64,000 nucleotides of DNA, taken from assembly GCA_030544215.1 (NCBI GenBank), contig JARZZO010000004.1, forward strand, positions 43,575,980 to 43,639,979, written 5' to 3'. Below are positions 1 to 10,702 of the stretch, in pieces. The notes under the pieces are model-generated. The model made no database searches. It was not told where the DNA came from and saw nothing but the letters and a program-made list of their open reading frames with translations. The translations under genes and the position numbers were made by a program. How positions within the stretch are numbered: the stretch's first letter is position 1; each line of letters begins with the position of its first letter. Source of the DNA: Zantedeschia hybrid cultivar. Taxonomy: Eukaryota > Streptophyta > Magnoliopsida > Alismatales > Araceae.

Positions 1-450
1 TTCATATAGACAACATGAAATTCATGAATGTCACACACCTAATTTGAGCACCCAGAACCGCCGATGGGCGTTGCTGGCACCGCCGGTCGCACCGGTGATG
101 CCCGACAGTGTCCCGCTCCCTCTCTCTTCTTTCCTCCACCTCATATCATGAGGGGATGGAAGGGGAGGGAGTGGCGACGCTGCATGGGGCTGACAGTGAT
201 CGGCGGTGGCCTCCGACACGTACTATGCCACTGGGGTGGACGACGGTGGGTTTGCCCCTTCCAACAATAGCGTAGAGACATTAAAAAAGATTCATATTTC
301 TTCTCCGAACTGCTCTATGCATGAATTGGGGTTTTTCTTCATCAGTTCATCATCATGCATGATCAAACAACAAAAAGATCAAATCTTTAAGGCATGGAAC
401 AAATTTAAAATTATTTTTAAACAACTGAAACATATCAAAGTGGTAATCTG
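1..450 (-). mobile_element. 5' internal leader of a minus-strand Copia-type element (runs off left edge)
   Basis: Seen: read on the minus strand, this stretch lies directly downstream of an LTR end (464) and an initiator-Met primer-binding site (451-462). That is the order LTR, PBS, leader. It has no convincing coding frame; open frames of 62-83 codons here show no family motif. The left part (60-240) is GC-rich and the right part AT-rich. Inference: untranslated leader of an element whose gag-pol would lie left of the window. Confidence 0.55.
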
Positions 451-462
451 GCTCTGATACCA
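451..462 (-). other. Primer-binding site, initiator tRNA-Met type
   Basis: On the minus strand this reads TGGTATCAGAGC, the usual plant retrotransposon PBS complementary to the 3' end of initiator tRNA-Met. It is separated by one G from the LTR end ACA, the same spacing as in the nested Copia at 2272. Confidence 0.85.
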
Positions 463-463
463 C

Positions 464-731
464 TGTAAGGATCGTGGCTTCATGACGAGGAACATAGTGA
501 AAACGGTGAACAAAAATCGATCTTGCCCATTCCCGATCCGTTTTATACAAAAATGAACAAAAAATAGTGATCATACATCACCCTGCGTGAATTTGGATCT
601 GCATATGAGTGATTCTGATGGAGCGATGCCGTCAGTCGTGTATGTACCTAGCCTCTAATGGACATCCACACTATCCTCGTCGAGGGTTTGTCCTCATCTC
701 TTCTCGTTAGACGTGGCGCGATTGCCTTAGC
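464..731 (-). repeat. LTR of minus-strand Copia-type element, U5-side fragment
   Basis: The LTR begins on the plus strand with TGTAAGG next to the PBS and is cut at 731 by the nested Copia. It resumes at 10703. Its last five bases (727-731, TTAGC) are one half of the target duplication. Confidence 0.75.
727..731. repeat. Target-site duplication TTAGC (partner at 10703-10707)
   Basis: Identical 5-bp direct repeats abut both ends of the nested Copia: 727-731 and 10703-10707. Five bp is the normal size for plant LTR retrotransposons, so they fix the element's ends. Confidence 0.9.
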
Positions 732-2270
732 TGTTAGTCTTAGGTGGCCTACAAGCCAATCTGACTTTGTAATCTCGTTCATTTATTAATATAATGGCAT
801 AGTATTCATTGTGTGTAAATCGTATTAATTATCGTCTCATAATGAAGTCCGTGAATATGTGCTATAGTGATTATATTATGATGAGATCATACCAATGAGA
901 CTGATCACTTAAACACATATTCTTAATCGTTCCTAGTCGGAGGATATCCGAGAAGGACATCGGATATCTGGTTAGACTAGTACATATTACTCCTGCTCAT
1001 ACGATGAGGGTAATTGATCTCATAAATCACTTGTGTGGACATACTAAGGCGAATCTGTAGGTGCTCATTGGAGAAGGAGTTCACTGAACTGATCTGACTG
1101 AATCGCTGGATGGTACTGTACCTCACTGTCAACCAGCTTGATTCTATTGTTGCAATTGCGTGGATGGTCCTCGGACCTGAGACACCAAGGACACCTTGAC
1201 GGTGGACTTCTGTGATTTGACCTTGGTTTATGAATCTCTAGCCACGGGATTCTAAACAGCCAAGGATTGGGTACAACGGAATATCGTCGAAGGGAATTGT
1301 GTGTCAATAAGGAATCATTCGCTCTCGGTACTTAGAGAGAGAATGCTCTAGGAAGGATGCGCGGAAGTCCCTGGCTAGGGCGGACGACAATATCGAGAAA
1401 GGAGTTTTCCGATATTCATCAGCGGCATTCAATCCAAGTAAGTCGACCGATTAGGGTTTGACAGCATGCCATACCCTGAGTTGACTCGAGAGCATTGTAC
1501 GAATGAAGGATTATATCCACGCAGTAACTGTCGGCGGAAAGGTTCCAAGAGTGGGTTACTTAACCCCGATACCTTCCGGGTTCACGCGGTGTTGCTTGGC
1601 ACCCAACGTGATCGGAGGCCCGGTCGAATTCGATGTGCGACATCAATTTGATTGATTAATTAATTAATAAAGAGTTATTAATTGATTAATAAAGCCAGTA
1701 AGGAGTTACTGGGCTTATTGGGCTATTAACCGGATTGGTAATTGGGCCTAAAGGGTCACACGTAAATGATTCTCAAGGCGATGGATAAATAAGTGGGTTT
1801 TATACAAACCGGGGGTTTTTATGAAAAATCGCGCGATTAGTATAAAATGTAGTGAACGGGCTGAGCAGGCCAAGCTGCTGCTAACCCTAGCCGCCCCCTC
1901 CTATGTTTCTCTCTCTCTCTAGCGTCCCAGACAGATCCGGATCTGCTCCGCCGCTTCTCCGACTCTTGTTCGACGGGAAATCGTCCGCACGTTACGGCGA
2001 CCGGCGGAGGTTTCGTGGGCTGCGAAGAACGAGGAACGCGAGGATATCCATCGCGAGGAGGATCGCGTGGACTCCGCTAGAGGCCGGGCGCTTGCGCGGC
2101 TTGCGGTGTCGCACCGACGGAACCGAACGGTTGCGGATTCGAATCCGCACACGGTAAGACTTCGATAATCCGATTATCGTAATTTTAGATTTTTCAAAAC
2201 GGGAACGGATTTCCGTTTTTATTTTTATTTCCGTTGCGCGGGAGATCCGGAGAAACCCGAGAACCCAACA
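732..2270 (+). repeat. 5' LTR of the nested Copia (1539 bp)
   Basis: Starts TGTTAG and ends CCAACA immediately before the PBS. The start is confirmed by the target duplication and by similarity to the LTR start of the second Copia at 36081. A TATAAAAT box at 1841-1848 is a likely promoter, followed by a CT-rich stretch (1903-1920). Positions 1382-2270 match the surviving 3' LTR at 9803-10702 with scattered substitutions. Confidence 0.92.
1841..1848 (+). promoter_or_regulatory. LTR TATA box
   Basis: TATAAAAT in both LTR copies (here and near 10268), upstream of a pyrimidine-rich segment. This is the expected position for the U3 promoter driving the genomic RNA. Confidence 0.6.
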
Positions 2271-2271
2271 G

Positions 2272-2283
2272 TGGTATCAGAGC
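2272..2283 (+). other. Primer-binding site, initiator tRNA-Met type
   Basis: TGGTATCAGAGC one base after the LTR end, complementary to the 3' end of initiator tRNA-Met. Confidence 0.95.
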
Positions 2284-3169
2284 CAGGTTCTACTGTTTCT
2301 CGTCCCGTTTCATACTCCAAAATTGATTTTTCTTTGTATTATTCAATGCATATAGTCCGATTATAATCATAGAAAAGTGTTCATGCGATGAACACAAATA
2401 ATTAGATTATATTTCTGTAAAAATCAGATTAATATTTTGGGGTTTTTTGCATTCTTCGTCGGATGAAGAACAACGGGTTTCGGGCATTGTTTGCGGTTTA
2501 GTTCGGGCTTCCCAAAGTGTTGGGAAGGTTGGCTGAGACCCCGGATCCTTGGGGAAGGATCGCCGGTCATCCCTGGGCTCAAAGCTGGAGCCGGAGAGGC
2601 CGTTAGAGGGACTGCAAAATGAAGATTTTGTTCGTCTGTTGTTTTGGTTTTGAGAAAACCAGAAGATGAAGGAGGATTAACTAGCAGCTGGGTTGCCCTT
2701 GGATACATGGGCTCACCATCGGCGAGGTTGGCAGCACCCGACCGCCGGTCACTGCTGGTTCTTCCAGCCAGAATTGCCGCCTAACCTGCTGTTGGGAATA
2801 ATGGTATGCGTCGGGTTAAGGGTGCTGCCTGTTTGAAATAGGAAACGGTCGGCGAGCCCACCAGCGCCGGGGGCGACGTCAACGGGACCGGCGGCGCTGA
2901 AGCCGGCCGGCGGCGGCACCGGAAGTTCCCCACCTGCCGCCCTGCAACCTGCAACAAGGTAAAGGGGGTTAGGGTTTTCGGTGGCCGACTAGGAGAGGGG
3001 GTGGACCAGGGACCCGGTCCCAAGCCGGTCGGACTGGCCGGGCCGGGTCAGGGACCTGGCCGGGTCAGGCCCGAGCCAGGCACCACCCTGGTCCGAGCCC
3101 TGGCTTAGCCAGGACCCGAGCCATTAGCTCAGCCCAAGTGGTTGAGCCAGCCCATTTCTCTTCCCTTTT

Positions 3170-3850
3170 AATTTGTGAATTAATCCCTTAAAACCCTATA
3201 GCCCATTTAAAATTTAATTGGAGTTTAATTTAAATATATTCAAAATTGTTTTGAAAGTATTAAATTTAATATTCAATTTTATTTATTTAGGCTTTAATAA
3301 TTATGAATCATTAGTATTAACAAATAGTTGTTAAATAATTAAAGTTAATTATTAATTTAATTGTTAAATTAATAATTAATCTTAATTGACTAATTTAAAT
3401 GTTAAATTAGTATCTATTAGTTAATCGGAGTTAATTGATAATTTAAATGTTAAATTGATAATTAACTTCAATTAACTAAACTAATGGTTTAATTAGGAGT
3501 AATTTGTTATTGGTTTAAGAGTTAAACTAATAATTAATTTTAATCCAATAATCTAATAGTTTGATTAATGGTCAACTATTGTTTAGTGTTAATTATTAGT
3601 TTAATAGTTAAATTAGTAATTAACATTTATTAATTAACTAGTCTAAGAGTTAGATTAGTAATTAATAACTCATTAGAGTTAATTATTAATTTAAGTGTTA
3701 AATTAATGATTAATTTTAATCTACTGATCTAAGAGTTAGATTAGTATTAATAGTCTAATTGTTAGATTATTAATGAGATTTTAATCTAATTGTTAGATTG
3801 ATTATTAGAAGTGTTCTAATTTGTATGGAATAATATGGAATTATTAATTT
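3170..3850. repeat. AT-rich degenerate tandem array
   Basis: Short blocks of the type TTAAATTAATAATTAA, with TTAGATTA and GTTAAATTAG variants, recur every 30-60 bp over about 680 bp. The composition contrasts sharply with the GC-rich leader on its left. Confidence 0.75.
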
Positions 3851-4420
3851 GGAGTGTGTGCACATGTGATGTGTGTTTTTTGCTTTTAAATTTGATTTGA
3901 TTGCATATTAAGTTAATTAAAAGTGTTTTCGAAATTTAAATATTAATTTTGATTGGATCCCAGCTTTTTGAAAGCCAAAATCATTTAATTTTTGAAAACT
4001 CTTTTATTTTAGCCATATGATGCGCTGAATCTTGTGTGGATTGTTTAAAACACACTGTGGTATGCATATTTTAAATTATTCATGTGATGAATGATGTGTG
4101 TGGATCGTGGTTGTATGGTTGTATGAATATTTATTAATTGTTAATAAATAGAGGTCTGCGCACCTCTCTCTCTCTCATACTCTGATGTATTTCTACCTCC
4201 CTCTCTCTTGTACTTGCCATAAGGCTCTCTTTTATTTACATGTAATTCTAGAATTATTGTAATCTAATCGAGGCAACCGAGGAAAGAGCGAGGACGATCC
4301 ACAGATGCAACCAGGAAGGCGATGTGATGCAAATCCTTTACTTGTGTAGTTGCTGATTATCTAATATAAATGTTATATTAGAATTCTGTATGCGTTTGAC
4401 TGTTCGCTCCAGTCAAACTC

Positions 4421-4980
4421 ATTGTGCTATCCATGACCAGACTAGATATGTATGTGATGCATTGTTTTTATTTTTTAATTATAAATCAAAGCAGGTGTAG
4501 TATTTATTAAATATATACGATATATTTATACTATCACTTAGGAGAGACCAAGATAAAAGTTATCTAAATACCCTCGTTTAAACTCTAAGCCATAACGTGA
4601 GTGGTTTAGAACCTACTGCGTGGTCCACCATCGTTATAGTCATAGGACTCGAATAACTTTAGGCAGGTTTGTTGTGCTACCACAAGGCCTATTTAATTGT
4701 GAGGAGAGACTGTGGCTAAAGCATAAGATGCCTATATGATCGGGGTAGAGGAACCATGTAGTTTTGTTGTGCTATTCACAAGGGCTACATGCAAATCTAT
4801 GCTCGTCGCATAACGATGGTTAGCTTAGACCAGAATTAGTGGTTTGTTGTGCTATGTACAAGGCTATTAAATCTCTGGGGACCGAAGCTATGATCGGATA
4901 TTGCAAGGAGTTGCAAGTCCCATGAGTTGGGTGCTTTTTGATTGTTTTACAGGTTTCTTGTGCTATCCACAAGGTTGTAG
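4421..4980 (+). repeat. Repeated stem-loop motif in the gag leader
   Basis: Four good copies of TTGTTGTGCTATNCACAAGG-like sequence start near 4666, 4761, 4841 and 4952, with a weaker copy near 4421. TTGTG and CACAA can pair around a short loop. The intervening sequence is unrelated, so the motif itself, not a long tandem unit, is repeated. Confidence 0.7.
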
Positions 4981-5159
4981 AGCAAGTCATTGAGATTCTA
5001 ATCCCCATTAGGAGATTGTCGGCGTCTCCTGTTCTGTATAACTGAGGGTTATACAGTCCGTCGAAAATTAGTGGGAGTTAAAACTTGAACAAAAGATTAT
5101 GTCTTGTTTTATAATTGAATATCTGCTGAATAGATTTCACTTATCTCCTGTAGGAAATT

Positions 5160-5460
5160 ATGTCATCGAATAACCCACTCCGTGGCATACTTGATGCCAA
5201 ACTTATGACTAGTCCGAACTACTCGGATGAGCTTAGAAACCTGAAGAGTGTCTTCAGATTTGAGCACATTGCCTACGTCCTTGAAGTTGATCCTCCTGCT
5301 GAACCGGCATTGGATGCCACTGAAGCAGAGATGATCGCGTACGATAAAAGATTGAATGACAAAGACAAAAAAGTAGTAAAGGGTGACTGCTTCTACTGTA
5401 AGTAGAATGGTCACTGGAAGAGGAACTGCAAGGAGTTCCTCAACGATGAAGCTCATGGAA
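5160..5460 (+). pseudogene. Copia gag, internally deleted
   Basis: The frame opens with ATG at 5160. The N-terminal part has the usual Copia gag features: a short hydrophilic start, a region before FEHIAYVLE, and the acidic DPPAEPALDATEAE segment. It then jumps at about codon 68 directly to the basic segment before the zinc knuckle CFYCK-NGHWKRNC (CCHC), so roughly 150-200 central residues are missing compared with family gags. An in-frame TAG (5403) lies inside the knuckle. It continues in the same frame toward protease. Confidence 0.85.
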
Positions 5461-5462
5461 AG

Positions 5463-6246
5463 GTGAAGCTATCAGAAGCTTCAGATATCTATATGATAGA
5501 TATCAACTTGTCAGTTAGAGATTTCACATATTGGGTATTAGATACTGGATGTGCTTCTCACATCTGCCATGATGTGCAGATGCTGACAAGTAAGCGTAAG
5601 CTGAGAAAAGGCGAGGTGGAATTGAGGCTAAGAAACGGCATAAAAGTTGCGGCGATTGCTGTTGAGACAACAAACCTCAGGCTTCCATCGGGAGACATCT
5701 TATCATTAGAAGATTGTTATTATGTTCCTAGCATAATAAAGAACATCATATCAGTATCTTGTTTGGACAAGATAGGATATAGGTTGTCTATTGAGAATAG
5801 AAGTTGTTTGATTTATTATGGTAATAAATCAATAGCTTCGGCATCTTTAGTCAACGGTCTATATCTATTAGATGTTTCTTATTACAATCTTCACATTGAT
5901 AATGCTCTTAAGAAGAGCAAGAATTGTGTGAACCAAGCCTACATGTGGCATTGTAGACTTGGTCATATTGGTGAAAGTAGGTTGCAAAGGTTGCACAAGC
6001 ATGGTTATTTAACAGTATTCCATTATGAATCGTTTGCGACATGTAAATCCTTCCTTATGGGAAAGATGACAAAATCTTCATTTACATGACATGGAGAACG
6101 TGCCAAGGATATTTTGGACCTAATATATTCGGATGTATGTGGTCCCATGTCCACCCAAGCCAAAGGTGGTTTCTCATACTTCATCACGTTCACCGACGAC
6201 TTCTCAAGATTCGACTATGTGTACTTAATGAAGTACAAGTCGAAAG
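5463..6246 (+). pseudogene. Copia protease and first part of integrase
   Basis: The open frame 5463-6089 starts with the protease. The active-site motif LDTGCASHIC has its catalytic Asp codon at 5541-5543. The GAG-pre-integrase zinc region follows (WHCRLGHIGESRLQRLH near 5944), where the second Cys of the HHCC pattern is replaced (ATCKSF). A frameshift or stop near 6087 breaks the frame; the integrase core DLIYSDVCGPMS...DDFSRF continues to 6246, where a solo LTR interrupts it. Confidence 0.88.
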
Positions 6247-7802
6247 TGTAGGTGCCTGGAACGTCCCCCGCCGCGGCTGTGGGCTTCGGATCGAGGGTCC
6301 CTCCGTTCGTCTTAGCACTGTGGCGATTTAAGGGGAGTTAGAAATTGAGGTGTGATCGCCAGGAGCATTACCTTTCGGTCCCTGTGCTCCGCAGGAGTGT
6401 GAGGTGATCGCGCGTTCTGTGGGAGCGGGAAATGCTGGTTCCTCCTTCTTTTCCTCCGGCCGGCCAGAGGAGGAGAGCCCGGCACTTTGCACGCAGAAAT
6501 GTGGTAAGGATCCCTGGAAAGAAAAGACAAGACAAAAAACAACCCGATTAGAACTATAATATGCAGAATCTATCCATGAAGATGTAAAAACTAGCTAAAA
6601 TCGGAGGAAAACGCACCGGATGGGTGAAGGGGAGGGAAGGTGACCATATGTTATGGCCACCCACCTCCCGTTTTTTTTTTGTTGGAAACCTCTGGTGGGT
6701 AGGGATTACTAGGTCATCTTAACATGCATGCATGCAAATGAGGGTGCTCGTGTGTGTGAAAAGTGAAGTAATATGTCAAAAGTGAGAATGAAGGGCGAGA
6801 GGGAGAGAGGATGCTACGGCATGGGTGGAAATGAGGATGCAATGAAATGAATAGGAAAAAGTAAAAGGGGGTTAAGAAGACAGGCTCATTTTGGAGTGCG
6901 GAGGGTTCCCCTTGAAGCTAACTCCTTGTCTGCTCGACTCCTCAAAACGGACTCACTTGCCAACCTTGTCTGAGCCTTCCCTCCAGAAAACTCCTCGTTA
7001 ACCTCTCCGAACCTCTTACCAAAAAAAAACTCCTTAACCCTCTGCTCGAGAGGATGTGGGGGGTTTAAATAGGTGAAGGGAAAATAGGAGAAAACAGGGG
7101 TCTAAATCCCCGTAAATCAACCTACAGCCAATAGGAAGTGGTCAAGGGTCGGAGGTGGTGCGCGCAGCAGTTGCCGGAGTGGGGAGTGGTCGGAGTAGTG
7201 GGGACGAGGGCGGCGAGTAGAGGAGATCGTGGGGAAGACGAGGTCAAGGGGGTGGTTAGGGAGTGGACGGCCAGGCAACATGCCTTCCACTCCCGTGGAA
7301 GGCCAGGTAGCTGGCCTTCCACGAAGTGGTGGAAGGCGGCCCGGTTGGCCTTCAAAGGGGGTGGAAGGCAAGGGGTGGCTTTCGAAGAGTGGTGGAAGGC
7401 AAGGGGTGGCCTTCGAAGGGTGGTGGAAGGCAAGGGGTGGCCTTCGAAGGGTGGTGGAAGGCAAGGGGTGGCCTTCGAAGGGTGGTGGAAGGCGGACTGG
7501 CTGGCCTTCCACGAAAAGGTAGTAAAAAGTGAAAAAGGTGGCCAAGAGGTGGAAGGCAGGCCTTCCAAGGGTGGTGGAAGGCGAGGGGTGGCCTTCCAAG
7601 GATGGTGGAAGGCGGACTGGTTGGCCTTCCACGGGTGAGAGGAAGCGGAGATTGGTTAATGGGTCTGATTATTTAGTGGGTTGAATTATGTGAGAAAATA
7701 TGATGGGCTAACTGAGATGGATAAAATGATGGGTTTGACGATGATAGGCTAATGACAGATGGGGTTCATGACCAAAAGGGTGGTCCAAAATCGGTGTCTA
7801 CA
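6247..7802 (-). mobile_element. Solo LTR inserted in Copia integrase
   Basis: It begins TGTAGG and ends CTACA, splitting the integrase coding sequence. The reading frame resumes in the homologous place right after it. On the minus strand it begins TGTAGACACC, a common plant LTR start, and has a TATTTAAA box (plus 7064-7071). Flanks GAAAG and TGAAG match at three of five positions, so the target duplication is imperfect. No internal domain is present. It contains a minisatellite. Confidence 0.8.
7340..7640. repeat. 31-bp minisatellite inside the solo LTR
   Basis: A unit of about 31 bp built from GTGGAAGGC, AAGGGGTGG and CCTTCGAAGG is repeated nearly perfectly about four times (7375-7495), with diverged units on both sides. 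GGAAGGC and GCCTTCC make the array partly self-complementary. Long open frames on both strands here are repeat artefacts. Confidence 0.85.
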
Positions 7803-8361
7803 TGAAGCATTTGAGAAGTTCAATGAGTTCAAGAATGAGGTAGAGAAGCAATTATGAAAGAGTATTAAAGCTATTCGATCAGATCGAGGAGGAGAATACT
7901 TGAGTACTAATTTCACATAATTCTTAAAGGATAATGGTATCCTTTCTCAGCTGACCCCTCCATATACACTACAGATGAATGACGTATCAGAAAGGAGGAA
8001 TCGCACCTTGTTGGACATGGTGCGATACATGATGAGCCTTTCGGGATTACCAGTGTCCCTCTGGGGGTATGCTTTAGAGTCAGCAGCATACCTACTGAAC
8101 AGAGTACCCAGCAAGTCTGTGGCCTCTACTTCATATGAGATATGGAAAGGCAGGAAACCAGAATTTAAACATGTTAAAATCTGGGGTTGTCCTGCTCATG
8201 TTAAGAGGCATGATCCAGATAAGCTGGAATCACGAATTGATAAATACAGGTTTGTGGGATATCCAAAGGAAACCTTTGGATACTACTTTTACTATCCTGG
8301 TGAACAAAATGTGTTTGTCGTTAGGAAAGTTGTCTTCCTGGAAAAGGAATACCTTCTCTAG
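7803..8361 (+). pseudogene. Copia integrase, second part
   Basis: It resumes after the solo LTR with EAFEKFNEFKNEVEK, then RSDRGGEY, the third acidic region and ERRNRTLLDMVR. The C-terminal GKG-like module follows (IWGCPAHVKR, YRFVGYPKET). A stop at about 7855 and a later one interrupt the start; an open frame runs from 7975 to 8361. Confidence 0.88.
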
Positions 8362-9802
8362 GAGGATAGTGGGAGTAAAATAGTACTGGAAGAAGAGGTT
8401 CCAGATCCCCAAACAGCTGCATTATCATCAGATGAGATATCAGTTCCTGAATATGTTCAGGTACACACATATGAGCCTCGTAGATCTGGTAGAGTACCTA
8501 GACTGCCCGAACGATATGTAGGACATATCACTGAAGGTGAGTCTAAGGCAGAATATAATGAGGATGATGATCCTAAAACCTACTAGGAGGCCATAGAAGG
8601 CCCATAAGCCGAAAAATGGCGAGAAGCTATGAACTCAAAAATCCAGTCTATGTATACCAACCAAGTTTGGAACTTGGAGGACTTGTCCGAAGGTATTGTA
8701 CCTATCGGATGCAAGTGGATCTTTAAGAAAAAGATCGGTGTTGATGGACGGATCGACACTTATAAGGCAAGGTTGGTGGCAAAGGGATATCGTCAAAGAC
8801 AATGAATTGACTATGACGAGACTTTCTCACCAGTTGCCATGATAAAGTCGATCATAGTTCTATTCGCTATTGCTGCACATTTTGATTACGAAATCTGACA
8901 GATGGATGTGAAGACTGCCTTCCTCAACGGCAACATTGAGGAAGAGGTGTATATGATATAACCAGAAGGCTTCACATCCAAGGAATCTCCAGATAAAGTG
9001 TGCAAGCTTCAAAGGTTCATTTATGGACTGAAGCAGGCTTCCAGGAGCTGGAACATGAGATTTGACGAGGCTGTCAAGTCTTATCACTTCATTAAGAATG
9101 AAGATGAGCCTTGTATGTACAAGAAGACCAGTGGGAGCACAGTCACCTTCTTAGTTATTTACGTAGACGACATACTGCTCATTGGGAATGATGTAGCTAT
9201 GATGTCATCAGTAAAGATCTGGCTGTCGAGAAACTTCTCCATGAAGGATTTGGGAGAAGCATCCTACGTATTGGGAATACAGATCTATAGAGATAGATCA
9301 AAGAGGGTGCTTGGAATGACCAAATCCTTATACATAGATATCATAGTCAAAAGGTTTGGCATGAAAAATTCCAAGAGAGGTCGCATACCGATGAGACATG
9401 GAATTAATCTCTCAAAGGAACAGTCTCTTAAGACTCATAATGAGAGGGCATTCATGGATAGAATACCCTATGCCTCTGCCATAGGATCTATTATGTATGC
9501 CATGCTATGTACACGGCCTGATGTTGCATTTGCTCTAAGTGTTACGAGCAGATTTCAAGCTGATCCAAGCGAAGAGCACTAGAAGGCAGCGAAATGTATC
9601 CTTAAGTATTTGAGAAGAACTAATGATATATTTCTTGTCTATAGAGGAGGTGACTTGAAGCTGCGAGGCTTTTCTAACTCGAGTTTCTAGTCAGATCCAA
9701 ATGACAGCAAGTCTACATATGGATTCGTGTTTACTTTGAACGGAGGAGCAGTATGCTGGAAGAGTTCCAAGCAAGCAACCACTGCAGATTCGATGACTGA
9801 AG
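8362..9802 (+). pseudogene. Copia reverse transcriptase and RNase H, degraded
   Basis: RT motifs in order: W-IFKKKIG and YKARLVAKGY (8710-8800), QMDVKTAFLNG (8899-8931), LKQASRSW, and the catalytic YVDD at 9160-9171. An open frame covers 8998-9582. The connection (PYASAIGSIMYAMLCTRPD) and RNase H (SDPNDSKSTYGF) follow. Stops near 8805, 8896, 8959, 9580 and 9690 inactivate it. RNase H is truncated at 9802, where a deletion joins it to the 3' LTR. Confidence 0.9.
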
Positions 9803-10702
9803 TGGACGATAATATCGGGAAATGAGTTTTCCGATATTCATCAGCGGCGTCCCATCCAAGTGAGTCGACCGGTTAGGGTTTGACAGCACGCCATACCCTG
9901 AGTTGACTCGAGAGCATTGTACGAATAAAGGATTATATTCACGCGGTAACTGTCGGCGGAAAGGTTCCAAGAGTGGGTTACTTAACCCCGATACCTTCCG
10001 GGTTCACGCGGTGTTGCTTGGCACCGAACGTGATCGGAGGCCCGGTCGAATTCAATGTGCGATATCAATTCGATTGATTAATTAATTAATTAATAAAGAG
10101 TTATTAATTGATTAATAAAGCCAGTAAGGAGTTACTGGGCTTATTGGGCTATTAACCGGACTGGTAATTGGGCCTAGAGGGTCACACGTAAATGATTCTC
10201 AAGGCGATAGATAAATAAGTGGGTTTTATACAAACTAGGGATTTTTATGAAAAATCGCGCGGTTAGTATAAAATGTAGCGAACGGACTGAGTAGGCCAAG
10301 CTTCTGCTAACCCTAGCCGCCCCCTCCTCTGTTTCTCTCTCTCTCTGGCGTCCCAGACAGATCCGGATTTGCTCCGCCGCTTCTTCGACTCCTGTTCGAC
10401 GGGAAATCGTCCCCGCGTTGCGGCGATCGTTGCGATGATCGGCGGAGGTTTCGTGGGCTGCGAAGAACAAGGAACGCAAGGATATCCATCGCGAGGAGGA
10501 TCGCGTGGACTCCGCTAGAGGTCGGGCGCTTGCGCGGCTTGCGGTGTCGCACCGACGGAACCGAACGGTTGCGGATTTGAATCCGCACACAGTAAGACTT
10601 CGATAATCCGATTATCGTAATTTTAGATTTTTCGAAACGGATCTCCGTTTCTATTTTTATTTCCGCTGCGCGGGAGATCCGAAAAAACCTGAGAACGCAA
10701 CA
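9803..10702 (+). repeat. 3' LTR of the nested Copia, 5'-truncated
   Basis: It matches 1382-2270 of the 5' LTR and ends GCAACA next to the TTAGC duplication. The first ~650 bp of the LTR, the polypurine tract and the end of RNase H are missing. GGACGA is shared at both sides of the deletion (1382-1387 and 9803-9808). Confidence 0.9.

Larger units (their letters stand above)
2284..5159 (+). other. Unusually long untranslated leader of the nested Copia
   Basis: About 2.9 kb separate the PBS from gag, far more than the few hundred bases usual in Copia elements. It has three zones: a GC-rich part (2420-3160) with no family match, a very AT-rich array (3170-3850), and a part carrying repeated short stem-loops (4421-4980) just before gag. 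No coding motif is visible. It may carry packaging signals or an old insertion. Confidence 0.7.
732..10702 (+). mobile_element. Nested, defective Ty1/Copia retrotransposon (TNT1/Tork-like)
   Basis: Nearly complete element bounded by TTAGC duplications. Order seen: 5' LTR, initiator-Met PBS, 2.9-kb leader, gag with zinc knuckle, aspartic protease, integrase, RT, RNase H, 3' LTR. Integrase before RT is the Copia order, and the sequence resembles TNT1-type polyproteins; I cannot assign the lineage (Tork, TAR or Angela). It is dead: gag has an internal deletion, several in-frame stops lie in pol, a 1.56-kb solo LTR splits integrase, and a deletion joins RNase H directly to the middle of the 3' LTR. 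It sits inside the LTR of a relative in opposite orientation. Confidence 0.93.

Noticed and set aside
2272..2283. Possible tRNA gene fragments at the tRNA-like sites (also 451, 27673, 61460)
   Set aside because: Only 12 bases matching the 3' end of initiator tRNA-Met beside LTR ends; these are primer-binding sites, not genes.
7117..7638. 148-171-codon frames on both strands
   Set aside because: Produced by the 31-bp minisatellite, open in several frames at once.
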